From Paraburkholderia bannensis (GTDB lineage: Bacteria > Pseudomonadota > Gammaproteobacteria > Burkholderiales > Burkholderiaceae), in assembly GCF_014200455.1 (NCBI RefSeq), contig NZ_JACHBW010000033.1, positions 1-49,757 on the forward strand: a stretch of 49,757 nucleotides of DNA, read 5' to 3'. The notes beneath the pieces were generated by a model. That model was not told the DNA's origin. It did no database searches and saw only the letters and a list, made by a program, of their open reading frames with translations. Positions 27,751 to 35,363 of this stretch are shown one piece after another; within the stretch, counting starts at the first letter, position 1; the number at the start of each line of letters is the position of its first letter. Both the position numbers and the translations under genes were made by a program.

Positions 27751-29073
27751 TCAGCTGGCGCTTGCGCCTGCGATTTTCGCGGTGCTGGCGCTTTCGGCGG
27801 GCATGCGGAAGGTGAAGCGCGTTTCGGTTTCGTCCGACTTCAACTCGACGCTGCCGCCATGCGCACGCGCGATTTCGGCGACGATGTACAGACCGAGTCC
27901 CAGGCCGCGCTGCTCATCGCGCACGTCGCCGCGCGTGAACGGCGCGAACAGCCGCGCGTGCAATTCGCGCGGAATCACCGGCCCCTGGTTGCTGACGCTG
28001 ATCACCAGCGCGTCGTCGTCGCTGACGCACACCACGACGGGTGCGCTTTGCGAGCCATAGGTGAGCGCGTTCTTGACCAGATTGGAGAGCATGCGCGCCA
28101 TATAGATCGGGTCGGTGGCGATCGGGCGCGCAATCGACATCGCGAGTTCGATCTGGCGATGCGGGTGCGCAAGGCGCAGCTCCTCCACGGCGTGGCGCAG
28201 CGACGCTTCGAGCCCGTCGTGTCTAAGACGCAGCGGCATGCCGTGGACCAGGCGGCTGCGGCTCGCATCGGAAATATCGTCGATGAGCGCCGTCATATGG
28301 CGCACGCTGCGGCCGATGGTTTCGGAGATCGCCCGTTCGCGCTCGTCGAGTTTGCCCAGGCGCAGCAGGCGCGCGCCCGCACCGATCGCCGCAAGCGGAT
28401 TTCGCAGATCGTGGCCGAGCACGGCAAACGCCTGAATGGCGTCGATATCGCGTTGCGCTTCGGTGGTGGGGGCGGACGAACGCATGTCCGCATCGAGATC
28501 GGAAGCCGCGCTGCGCAGCACGAGCTGATGCCGGTCGAGCATCTCGCGCGTGGCGGCGGCGTCGATGCCGTCATGTCGATAGCTGCACATGCAGATCAGA
28601 CGGCGACCGCGCACCATCTGCTGCACGCTCGACTCGTAAGCGAGGAAATCGTCCCATTGCGATTTTTCGACCCACGAGCAATTGCCGTTGGTGCGCAGCC
28701 CGCGATAACCGGCGTCCAGCGCTTTGCGCTCGCGTTCCAGCAATCCTGCGATCAGCGCGTCCGCGCGCAGCGCTTCGCCTTTCGCGTAGAACGCGCGCAC
28801 ATCCTGGATCTCGATCTGGCCTTGCTGCTCGCGCGCGTCCAGATCGGGCACGGCTTCGCGCAGGGCGGCGCGCGCGTCATCGGCGCCAAAGGGCGCTTCG
28901 GTCACCCACAGGCAGCACTCGTGATTGTCGAGGCCCGCCTGAAAGTAAGGGACGAGGACGTCGCGCAGGTCATCGGCCGAGCGATAGAGCTGGCCGATAT
29001 GGCTGCCCCACGAAAGCAGCGGCAATGACGCAATGCCCGACGGTGCGTGGGATTGAGCGGGTTCTTCTTGCAT
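27751..29073 (-). CDS. Orphan histidine kinase with N-terminal MEDS sensor domain
   Basis: A 440-residue soluble kinase with no membrane segment. Residues about 20-185 form a MEDS (DcmR-type) sensor domain (HIGQLYRSADDLRDVLVPYF, then CCLWVTEAP), a fold found in sensors of one-carbon or methylated compounds in methanogens and methylotrophs. The kinase core follows, with phospho-acceptor His221 in GHDLRNPLAAI, an N box NLVKNALTYG, and a G box RGLGLGLYIVAEIARAHGG. No response regulator gene is adjacent, so its partner must be elsewhere. The leader upstream holds nested inverted repeats (29079-29161). The signal is unknown. Confidence 0.87.
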   Translation of the reverse strand: MQEEPAQSHAPSGIASLPLLSWGSHIGQLYRSADDLRDVLVPYFQAGLDNHECCLWVTEAPFGADDARAALREAVPDLDAREQQGQIEIQDVRAFYAKGEALRADALIAGLLERERKALDAGYRGLRTNGNCSWVEKSQWDDFLAYESSVQQMVRGRRLICMCSYRHDGIDAAATREMLDRHQLVLRSAASDLDADMRSSAPTTEAQRDIDAIQAFAVLGHDLRNPLAAIGAGARLLRLGKLDERERAISETIGRSVRHMTALIDDISDASRSRLVHGMPLRLRHDGLEASLRHAVEELRLAHPHRQIELAMSIARPIATDPIYMARMLSNLVKNALTYGSQSAPVVVCVSDDDALVISVSNQGPVIPRELHARLFAPFTRGDVRDEQRGLGLGLYIVAEIARAHGGSVELKSDETETRFTFRMPAESASTAKIAGASAS

Positions 29074-29078
29074 GGTCC

Positions 29079-29161
29079 GACGGAGTAAAAAGGCGTGCCA
29101 TTGGCGATGGCGTCGAGGCGGCGATACGTGGCCGCCGCCTCACATCTCAATATACTCCGTC
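29079..29161. other. Nested inverted repeats in the kinase leader
   Basis: An outer perfect 9-bp pair, GACGGAGTA (29079-29087) and TACTCCGTC (29153-29161), encloses an inner perfect pair GAGGCGGC (29115-29122) and GCCGCCTC (29134-29141) with an 11-nt loop. The structure ends a few bases before the kinase start codon on the minus strand and could shape its 5' untranslated RNA, or could be a paired operator. The rest of the 257-bp gap to 29330 shows no gene. Confidence 0.4.
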
Positions 29162-29330
29162 TGCTAGATCGCGCGTCGGCAGAGCGGGGTCTTTCTCCCG
29201 TTTCATTGGTTTTCATTCACCGTGGATCGGTAAATATTTCCAAACCTATGCGGCCCGAATAGAGCACGACCCGGCACGGGGCGGGCGCAAGTGTTCAGGC
29301 GTCGAGTAGCACTCCACGCGTTCCGGGCCT

Positions 29331-29753
29331 TCAACGGGATTCGAGCAGCAGATACGCGCCGTCTTCCGACACGCCCGCATCGATGGGCGTGAAGCCCTGT
29401 GCTCGATAGAACGCCAGCGCGGCCGCGTTGCGCGTGAGACATTTGAGGCGATAGCGCTCGACGCGCCAATTCGGCAACGCGCGCAGCAAGGCCGGTCCTA
29501 TGCCTTGCCGCTGGCGTGACGGCAGCACGAAGAGGTGATGGATAAAACGATCAGGTCTCCAGATCGAAATGAAACCGGTGAGATCCGTGCCGGCTTCGAG
29601 CGCCACCAGCACGTCTTCACCTTGGGTCTGGGTATCGAAATCGCCTGGCCGGAAGGAGCCGGCGGTCTGCCAGAAGAAGGTTGCGCGCCGGGTGTGCAGG
29701 AACAGTTCGCGCAATGCGGGCCGATCCTCAAGCGCGGCCGGCCGTATCGTCAC
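29331..29753 (-). CDS. GNAT-family N-acetyltransferase
   Basis: A 140-residue GNAT fold. The N-terminal strand is VTIRPAALEDRPALREL, the acetyl-CoA pyrophosphate loop is RQRQGIGPALL (consensus Q/RxxGxG/A), and the C-terminal NAAALAFYRAQGFTPI is the usual last motif. I chose the GTG at 29753 because GGGAGAGAGGAAC stands directly upstream; longer readings overlap the glucokinase gene in another frame. It follows the glucokinase stop by 32 bp and may be the last gene of the zwf operon. The substrate is unknown. Confidence 0.82.
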   Translation of the reverse strand: MTIRPAALEDRPALRELFLHTRRATFFWQTAGSFRPGDFDTQTQGEDVLVALEAGTDLTGFISIWRPDRFIHHLFVLPSRQRQGIGPALLRALPNWRVERYRLKCLTRNAAALAFYRAQGFTPIDAGVSEDGAYLLLESR

Positions 29754-29785
29754 GTTCCTCTCTCCCGGAACGCTTAACGGATCGT

Positions 29786-30646
29786 TCAACTGAACGCGCC
29801 GCTCTTTTGCGTCGCTTCGGGAAGCTGCCGCGTCTCGCGTATCGAAAGCGGATGCCAGAGTCGCGCGCCGCCCTCGATACCGCGATCGTTCGGCACCGTC
29901 GCCACGTTGGGCGGCAGATCGAACGCGAGCCGTTCGGCATTGCCGCCGCCGATCCACAGCCTGTCGTAATGAACCAGCGATTCGAGAATGCCGATCACCT
30001 TCTCCACGCGTCGATTCCAGCGCTTGTTGCCCGCTTTGCGGCGCGCGGCGTCGCCGATATATTCGTCGTACGCGTGTTTTTTGCTGACCGGATGATGCGC
30101 CAGTTCCAGATGCGGCATCAATTCGCCGTCGCGAAACAGCGCCGTGCCCGCGCCCGTGCCCAGCGTCAGCACGAACTCCAGACCGTGGCCTTCGATGGCG
30201 GCGAAGCCCTGCATTTCCGCATCGTTGATCATGCGCACGGAGTCTATGCCCAGCCGCTCGCCCAGCATTTGCGCAAGCGGCACGTCGCTCCAGCCTTGCA
30301 GGCCCAGATGCGGCGCGGTCAGCACATGGTTATTGCGTACGAAGCCGGGAAAGCCGATCGAAACACGCGCAGGCGAATATTGATCGACAAGCGGCGCGAC
30401 CAGCGTATGTAGCGTATCGACCAGCAGTGCGGGCGGGCAGGGATGCGGCGTGGACACGCGCACGCGTTCGGTCAGCATGTGGCCTTGCGCATCGACGATG
30501 GCCGCTTTGAGGCCCGTGCCGCCGATATCGATGGCAAGGATGTTTTCGATCTTCGGCGCGGCAGTCTTTTTCGCGCTGCGCGTTGGCGTCGCTTTCGTGC
30601 TGGTTTTCGCGCGTGTAGTGGTTTTAGCGCTCTTTTTTGTGATCAC
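29786..30646 (-). CDS. ppgK: Polyphosphate glucokinase (ROK family)
   Basis: A 286-residue sugar kinase. The core starts at about residue 29 with ILAIDIGGTGLKAAIVD (phosphate-1), then GFPGFVRNNHV, INDAEMQGFAAI (sugar-binding Asn-Asp) and LTLGTGAGTALF (phosphate-2), and ends in the PPGK-type 'HPVSKKHAYDEYIG' region. It would phosphorylate glucose with polyphosphate or ATP. The first 30 residues are a Lys/Thr/Ala-rich basic tail (KKSAKTTTRAKTSTK and more), unlike the compact family N-terminus. GTG 30646 is preceded by GGAGGAGCC. It lies 19 bp after zwf, feeding glucose-6-phosphate to it. Confidence 0.87.
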   Translation of the reverse strand: MITKKSAKTTTRAKTSTKATPTRSAKKTAAPKIENILAIDIGGTGLKAAIVDAQGHMLTERVRVSTPHPCPPALLVDTLHTLVAPLVDQYSPARVSIGFPGFVRNNHVLTAPHLGLQGWSDVPLAQMLGERLGIDSVRMINDAEMQGFAAIEGHGLEFVLTLGTGAGTALFRDGELMPHLELAHHPVSKKHAYDEYIGDAARRKAGNKRWNRRVEKVIGILESLVHYDRLWIGGGNAERLAFDLPPNVATVPNDRGIEGGARLWHPLSIRETRQLPEATQKSGAFS

Positions 30647-30665
30647 AGGCTCCTCCGTGCTGGAT

Positions 30666-32291
30666 TTACGACTTTTTAGGTTCTGATGGCGTAAGCGTAC
30701 GCCATGCGCGGCCGTCCTGCGCGAGTAGTGCATCGGCCTCGCGGGGACCCGCGCTGCCCGATGCGTAGCCATGCACAGGCACCGCTTCGCCATTCTCGGG
30801 ATGCAGCACGCCGTCCACGGCGGCCCAGCTGGCTTCGATGCTATCGGCGCGCTGGAACAGCGTGGCGTCGCCCAGCATGCAGTCGTAGAGCAGCGTTTCG
30901 TAGCCCACGTTGGCGTGCTGCGCGAAGAAGTCGTCATAGTCGAACGACGAGCGCACCGCGCCAATTTCCATCACCGGTCCTGGCGTCTTGACGTTGAAAT
31001 CGAAGCTCGTACCGTGCGAGGGATCGATGCGCAGCGTGAGCACATTCGGCGTCAAGGCATCGACAGGCGTATCGCGAAAGAGGCGGAACGGCACGCTCCT
31101 GAGTTGCACCGAAATCTCGGTACGCCGCGCCGATAGCCGCTTGCCGGTGCGCAGATAGAACGGCACGCCCGCCCAGCGCCAGTTGTCGATATAGACGCGC
31201 GCGGCGGCATAAGTTTCCGTACTGCTGTCTTTCGCAACGTTGGGTTCGTCGCGATAGGCCACACCTTGCGGTCCTTGCTCATACTGGCCGAATACCACGT
31301 CTTGCGGCGTGAGCGGCTTGAGCGCATCGAAGATTTCGGCCTTCTTGTCACGCACCGCTTCGGCGTCGAACGAATTGGGCGGCTCCATTGCGATCATGCC
31401 GAGCAACTGGAACAGATGGTTCGGCACCATGTCGCGAAACGCGCCGGTCTGCTCGTAGAAGCTGCCGCGTCCCTCCACGCCGATCACCTCGGCGGCCGTG
31501 ATCTGCACGCTGTCGATGTACTCGCGCCGCCAGATCGGCTCGAATAGCGCATTGGCAAATCGCACCGCCAGAATGCTCTGCACGGTGTCCTTGCCGAGAA
31601 AATGGTCGATGCGATAGATCTGCGATTCCCGCGCGAAATCCAGCAGATGCCGGTTGAGATCGCGCGCGGAGGCGAGATCGCTGCCAAACGGTTTTTCAAT
31701 CACGATGCGCCGGAAGGCGGCGCCTTCGCCTTCGTCTTCTTTTAGCAGGCCCGCTCTACCCAGCCGTTCGATGATCGGCTTGAAAAAGCGCGCGCCCACG
31801 GCGAGATAAAACACGACGTTTGCTTTCGTCGGGCCCGAGCCGGAGAGTGTTTTGGCGAGGTTTTGATAGAGCGCGTCGTCCTCGAATTCGCCCGCCTGAT
31901 AGTCGAGGCGTTGCGCGACCCAGTTCCAGGCGTGGTCGTCCAGCTTGCCTGCGTGGAAGGTGCTGGCCTTGTCGGCGGCGAACTGTTCGAGCGCGCTGTG
32001 CAGATCATCGCGCCATTGCTGGGTTTCGCGCTCGCCATGATTGACGCCGATGATGCGCATGCCGTCGTCGAGCAGGCCATCGACGGCGAGGTTGTAGAGC
32101 GCGGGCATCAGCAGACGTTTGGTCAGATCGCCGCCCGCGCCGAAGATCACCAGCGTGCAGGGCGGGGCGCGATGTTTGCCGGCAGGCGCCGCCGAGGACG
32201 CGGACCCGTCATGGGCATGGACAGGCACCTTGGCGCTGGCGCGCGCGGCGGGGGAGGCATCGGCAGACGCATTCGCAGTTTTCGTAGGCAT
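30666..32291 (-). CDS. zwf: Glucose-6-phosphate 1-dehydrogenase
   Basis: A 541-residue enzyme oxidising glucose 6-phosphate to 6-phosphoglucono-lactone, the entry of the Entner-Doudoroff and oxidative pentose phosphate routes. The cofactor site reads IFGAGGDLTKRLLMPAL, a variant of the usual GASGDLxKR. The active-site block is RIDHFLGKDTVQ with the catalytic His following in the next segment, and IVIEKPFGSDL is present. About 45 residues of Ala/Ser-rich sequence precede the core, longer than usual (family 480-500). ATG 32291 (MPTKTAN) is the first sensible start; longer readings run into the promoter. It is co-directional with and 19 bp ahead of the glucokinase gene. Confidence 0.93.
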   Translation of the reverse strand: MPTKTANASADASPAARASAKVPVHAHDGSASSAAPAGKHRAPPCTLVIFGAGGDLTKRLLMPALYNLAVDGLLDDGMRIIGVNHGERETQQWRDDLHSALEQFAADKASTFHAGKLDDHAWNWVAQRLDYQAGEFEDDALYQNLAKTLSGSGPTKANVVFYLAVGARFFKPIIERLGRAGLLKEDEGEGAAFRRIVIEKPFGSDLASARDLNRHLLDFARESQIYRIDHFLGKDTVQSILAVRFANALFEPIWRREYIDSVQITAAEVIGVEGRGSFYEQTGAFRDMVPNHLFQLLGMIAMEPPNSFDAEAVRDKKAEIFDALKPLTPQDVVFGQYEQGPQGVAYRDEPNVAKDSSTETYAAARVYIDNWRWAGVPFYLRTGKRLSARRTEISVQLRSVPFRLFRDTPVDALTPNVLTLRIDPSHGTSFDFNVKTPGPVMEIGAVRSSFDYDDFFAQHANVGYETLLYDCMLGDATLFQRADSIEASWAAVDGVLHPENGEAVPVHGYASGSAGPREADALLAQDGRAWRTLTPSEPKKS

Positions 32292-32652
32292 GATTTCGCT
32301 TCGGCTATCCGTTTCGAATAAGAGTTGACCTGCGGCAATCAGCAAAATCGATACCTTGAATGACAACGCGCAGGGTCGTGTGGTTCCTTGTGTGAGGGTT
32401 CGTGAACGTAGGCTTTCTGTAAATCCGCGTAAGCCGAAATACCTGAAAACTGCCTGAAACGCCTCGTTCTGGTGCACCGCAGCGATTGCGCCGGGCTTGT
32501 TGGCAAGGTTCACGGAGCTGTATCGCAAGCTGAGGTAGCCTCTCGCAAAGCGCTCGATCTTTCGCGCGTCTTTGGGACGAATCCAGCGGTAAGCAAGCAA
32601 CCGGAAAGCAGCAATCAGGCGACTGTTATCTTGACCAGATGGAGGCAAAACG
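32292..32652. promoter_or_regulatory. 361-bp divergent gap between zwf and the YWTD propeller
   Basis: No gene is seen. It should hold both promoters. A direct repeat CCTGAAA occurs at 32442-32448 and 32453-32459, an 11-bp period. A GGAGG at 32641-32645 gives a good ribosome binding site to the propeller gene. Confidence 0.45.
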
Positions 32653-33579
32653 ATGGCAACGAAGCAAGCAACGCTCTATGTCCTGCAGGCCCGTCCCCCG
32701 GCAATCATCGCCCTGTGGCCGGACGGCTCGCACGAAGTGGTGCTCGCCAACCTCACGCGCACGCCCGACGGCATCAAGGTCGACGCCGAGAGCGAGGTGG
32801 TGTACTGGACCAACATGGGCACCGGCATTCATCTGATCGACGGCGATCCGGCCTCGGGCGCGGTGCCGCCCAACGACGGCACGATCGAGCGCGCGAATCT
32901 GGACGGCAGCGCCCACGAAGTGCTGGTGCCATCCGGGCTGGCCGGCACGCCCAAGGAACTCGTGCTAGACAAGGAAAGCGGCCACCTCTACTGGTGCGAC
33001 CGCGAAGGCATGCGCGTAATGCGCGCGCGCCTGGACGGCAGCGAAGTGACGGAACTGGTGGTGACCGGCAATTTCCCCGCGGATACCGAAGACGCCACGC
33101 GCCACTGCGTGGGCATCGCGCTGGACAAGGCCAACGGCCATGTCTACTGGACCCAGAAGGGGCCGCCCGATGCCGGCCAGGGCCGCATCTTCCGCGCGGG
33201 CATCGACTTGCCTGCGGGCGCGCATCCCGCCCAGCGCCCCGATATCGAATGTCTGCTGGCCGATCTGCCCGAGCCGATCGACCTCGATATCGATCACGCC
33301 AACGGCGTGCTCTACTGGACCGATCGCGGCGACGACGCGCACGACGGTAATACGCTCAATCGCGCGCGGATTACCCCCGAAGGGCTGGTGGGGCACGAGG
33401 TGCTGGCGCGCGAGCTGAAGGAAGGGATTGGCGTGTCGCTCGACGCGCGTGGCCGCCGTGCGTTCGTGACCGATCTGGGCGGCAATGTGCGCGAACTGAA
33501 TATCGACACCAAGGAAACGTCGCATTTCACGACGGTCGCGCATCTAGGGCCGCTCACGGGTATCGATTACATCGATTAG
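32653..33579 (+). CDS. YWTD-type beta-propeller protein (SMP-30/lactonase-like)
   Basis: A 308-residue protein built of repeats with the YWTD signature of LDL-receptor-type six-bladed propellers: VVYWTNMG (residues 50-57), LYWCDREG, VYWTQKG and LYWTDRGDD, each with a 'LDxxxGHVYW' lead. No signal peptide is seen, so it is probably cytoplasmic. Such propellers in bacteria include sugar-lactone hydrolases (SMP-30/gluconolactonase group). Its place opposite zwf invites the idea that it hydrolyses a glucono- or 6-phosphoglucono-lactone, but no catalytic metal residues can be assigned from sequence alone. Confidence 0.8.
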   Translation: MATKQATLYVLQARPPAIIALWPDGSHEVVLANLTRTPDGIKVDAESEVVYWTNMGTGIHLIDGDPASGAVPPNDGTIERANLDGSAHEVLVPSGLAGTPKELVLDKESGHLYWCDREGMRVMRARLDGSEVTELVVTGNFPADTEDATRHCVGIALDKANGHVYWTQKGPPDAGQGRIFRAGIDLPAGAHPAQRPDIECLLADLPEPIDLDIDHANGVLYWTDRGDDAHDGNTLNRARITPEGLVGHEVLARELKEGIGVSLDARGRRAFVTDLGGNVRELNIDTKETSHFTTVAHLGPLTGIDYID

Positions 33580-33597
33580 CCAGGCGATCCTCGTTTG

Positions 33598-33641
33598 ACT
33601 GCCCGGCAGCGAAGTCGCACCGGGCGGTCGCGCCGGGCAGT
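33598..33641. terminator. Hairpin between convergent propeller and GST genes
   Basis: ACTGCCCGGC (33598-33607) pairs perfectly with GCCGGGCAGT (33632-33641) over a 24-nt loop that can itself fold. It lies between two converging stop codons 19 and 15 bp away and probably serves both. Confidence 0.55.
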
Positions 33642-33655
33642 TCCGCAACGGTGTG

Positions 33656-34279
33656 TCAGGTCAGCGAACTATTGGCATAACTCGCCGCGCCCGCGCGCTT
33701 GCCCAGTCGCTCCATATAGGCGCTCACGCCTGCCAGCTCTGGCTTCTCGAACGGCGTGCCGAGCCAGCGGTTCACCGACAATCCAACCGGAATATCGGCC
33801 AGCGAGAAGCTTGCGCCCGCAACGAAGGCGCCGGTCTCCTGCAAACGCGCATCGAGAATGCGCATATTGTGCGTCCATTGCGCGATCGACTTTTCGATTT
33901 CCTGCGCATCCTGATGCGCCGCCGACTGCCGTACCAGGGCGAGAAACGCATAACTCCACGAGCGGTTCAGATCGGTGGCCTGCCAGTCCATCCATTGATC
34001 GACACGGGCGCGCGCGAACGGATCGGAGGGATAGAGCGCCTCGCCGTCATAGCGCCCGGCCAGATAGCGGATGATCGAATTCGATTCCCACAGCACGAAA
34101 TCGCCGTCCCTGATGACGGGCACGAGCGCGTTCGGATTCAGGGCGATGAACTCGGGCGCCTGCGTCGAGCGGAAACCCGTTCCCCAGTCTTCGCGCGTGA
34201 AGGGCAGATTCAGTTCGGCGCAGGTCCACAGCACCTTGCGGACGTTGATGGACGAGGTCTTGCCGAGAATTTCGATCAT
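33656..34279 (-). CDS. Glutathione S-transferase
   Basis: A 207-residue GST. The N-terminal thioredoxin domain begins MIEILGKTSSINVRKVLW, with Ser-Ser after the first strand as in theta/beta-like bacterial GSTs. The cis-Pro segment is ALVPVIRDGDFVLWESNSI, and the helical domain runs from about residue 85 with the N-capping ASFSLADIPVG. ATG 34279 was chosen as the family start; an upstream codon at 34324 would add a basic leader. It lies 67 bp downstream of the LysR gene on the same strand. Substrate unknown. Confidence 0.87.
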   Translation of the reverse strand: MIEILGKTSSINVRKVLWTCAELNLPFTREDWGTGFRSTQAPEFIALNPNALVPVIRDGDFVLWESNSIIRYLAGRYDGEALYPSDPFARARVDQWMDWQATDLNRSWSYAFLALVRQSAAHQDAQEIEKSIAQWTHNMRILDARLQETGAFVAGASFSLADIPVGLSVNRWLGTPFEKPELAGVSAYMERLGKRAGAASYANSSLT

Positions 34280-34345
34280 GGCGCGAGCGTGGTGAGGGCG
34301 GGGTGTCGATAATCGCGCGTTCACGTTCCGGGCGCAAGCGCGACG

Positions 34346-35248
34346 TCACGCTGTTGCTTCATGCTGCTTGAGATACGCCGCCACGAACTCCACAAAGACC
34401 CGCACCTTCGCGGACAGATTCAGGCGTTCCGGATACACCGCGTAAATATCGGCGGCGGGCAACGACCAGTCGGCGAGCAGGCGCGTGAGCTTGCGCGCAT
34501 GAACATAGGGCTGCACGTCCCACTCGGAGCGCACGACGATGCCGTGACCATCCAGCGCCCATCGCAACGTCGCCTCGCCGTCATTGCTGCTCATCACACC
34601 ATGGACTTTCACGAGTTCGTGGCGCTTGCCCTTGGTGAAATGCCAGGTGCCATAGGCGGTGTCGTTCTCGCGCAGCACGATGCAGTCGAGCGCGCGCAAC
34701 TCGGCGGGCGTTTTCGGCACGCCATGCTGCGCGAGAAAAGCAGGCGAGGCGCACACAACCCGCCGGTTGCTCGCGATCTTCTTGCCGACCACGCGCTGAT
34801 CCGGCAGGTCGCCAAAGCGGATGCCGACGTCGTAGCCTTGCTCGGCCAGATTCATCGGCCGGTCGGTGAGATCGAGCTGCACCTCTACCTCGGGATGCTG
34901 GCGGCGAAACGCCGATAGCGCCGGGACAATGTGACGCCTGCCAAAGCCGAAAGTGGCATTGACCTTCAGTAATCCTTGCGGTTTATCGCGGCTGCTGGAA
35001 ACAAGGCGCTCAAGCTCCTGCACCTGCTCCAGCAGCTTTGTGCCGGTGGACAGATACAACTCGCCTTCCTGCGTGATCGCGAGCCGCCGCGTGGTGCGGT
35101 TCAACAGCTTCACGCCCAGACGCCTCTCGATCTGGCTCAGACGCGTGCTGATGGCCGGCGGCGTCACGCCCATGTCGCGCGCGAGCGCGGAAAGGCTGCC
35201 TTGCGTGACCAGTCGGGCAAAGAAGTCGAGGTCGGAGATCGGGTCCAT
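34346..35248 (-). CDS. LysR-family regulator, DmlR/TtdR-like
   Basis: A 300-residue LysR protein. The HTH is at residues 5-62 (LDFFARLVTQGSLSALARDM, then PAISTRLSQIERRLGVKLL), and the effector domain opens GLLKVNATFGFGRRHI and ends ADIYAVYPERLNLSAKVRVF. It closely parallels the LysR at 26683. It is divergent from a LeuC/LeuD-type hydro-lyase and MFS operon, with an AT-rich palindrome 3 bp upstream of its own start codon, so it should both autoregulate and control that operon. The ligand is probably a hydroxy-dicarboxylate. Confidence 0.9.
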   Translation of the reverse strand: MDPISDLDFFARLVTQGSLSALARDMGVTPPAISTRLSQIERRLGVKLLNRTTRRLAITQEGELYLSTGTKLLEQVQELERLVSSSRDKPQGLLKVNATFGFGRRHIVPALSAFRRQHPEVEVQLDLTDRPMNLAEQGYDVGIRFGDLPDQRVVGKKIASNRRVVCASPAFLAQHGVPKTPAELRALDCIVLRENDTAYGTWHFTKGKRHELVKVHGVMSSNDGEATLRWALDGHGIVVRSEWDVQPYVHARKLTRLLADWSLPAADIYAVYPERLNLSAKVRVFVEFVAAYLKQHEATA

Positions 35249-35250
35249 TA

Positions 35251-35265
35251 TTAAATTAGATTTAA
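35251..35265. promoter_or_regulatory. TTAAAT-TAG-ATTTAA LysR-type operator
   Basis: A perfect 15-bp palindrome with an inner T-N11-A, AT-rich in GC-rich surroundings. It lies 3 bp from the LysR start codon (35248) and about 100 bp before the leuC-like start (35364), the expected place for the recognition site of the divergent LysR protein. Confidence 0.68.
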
Positions 35266-35363
35266 GAGTGGCTTTAGTTGTGATCCATTTTAATGCGTGG
35301 ACCGCCCAATTACACTAGCGCAAACGATCCGGACAGGCCTTTGTCCGGAGCCTGGAGGAAACG

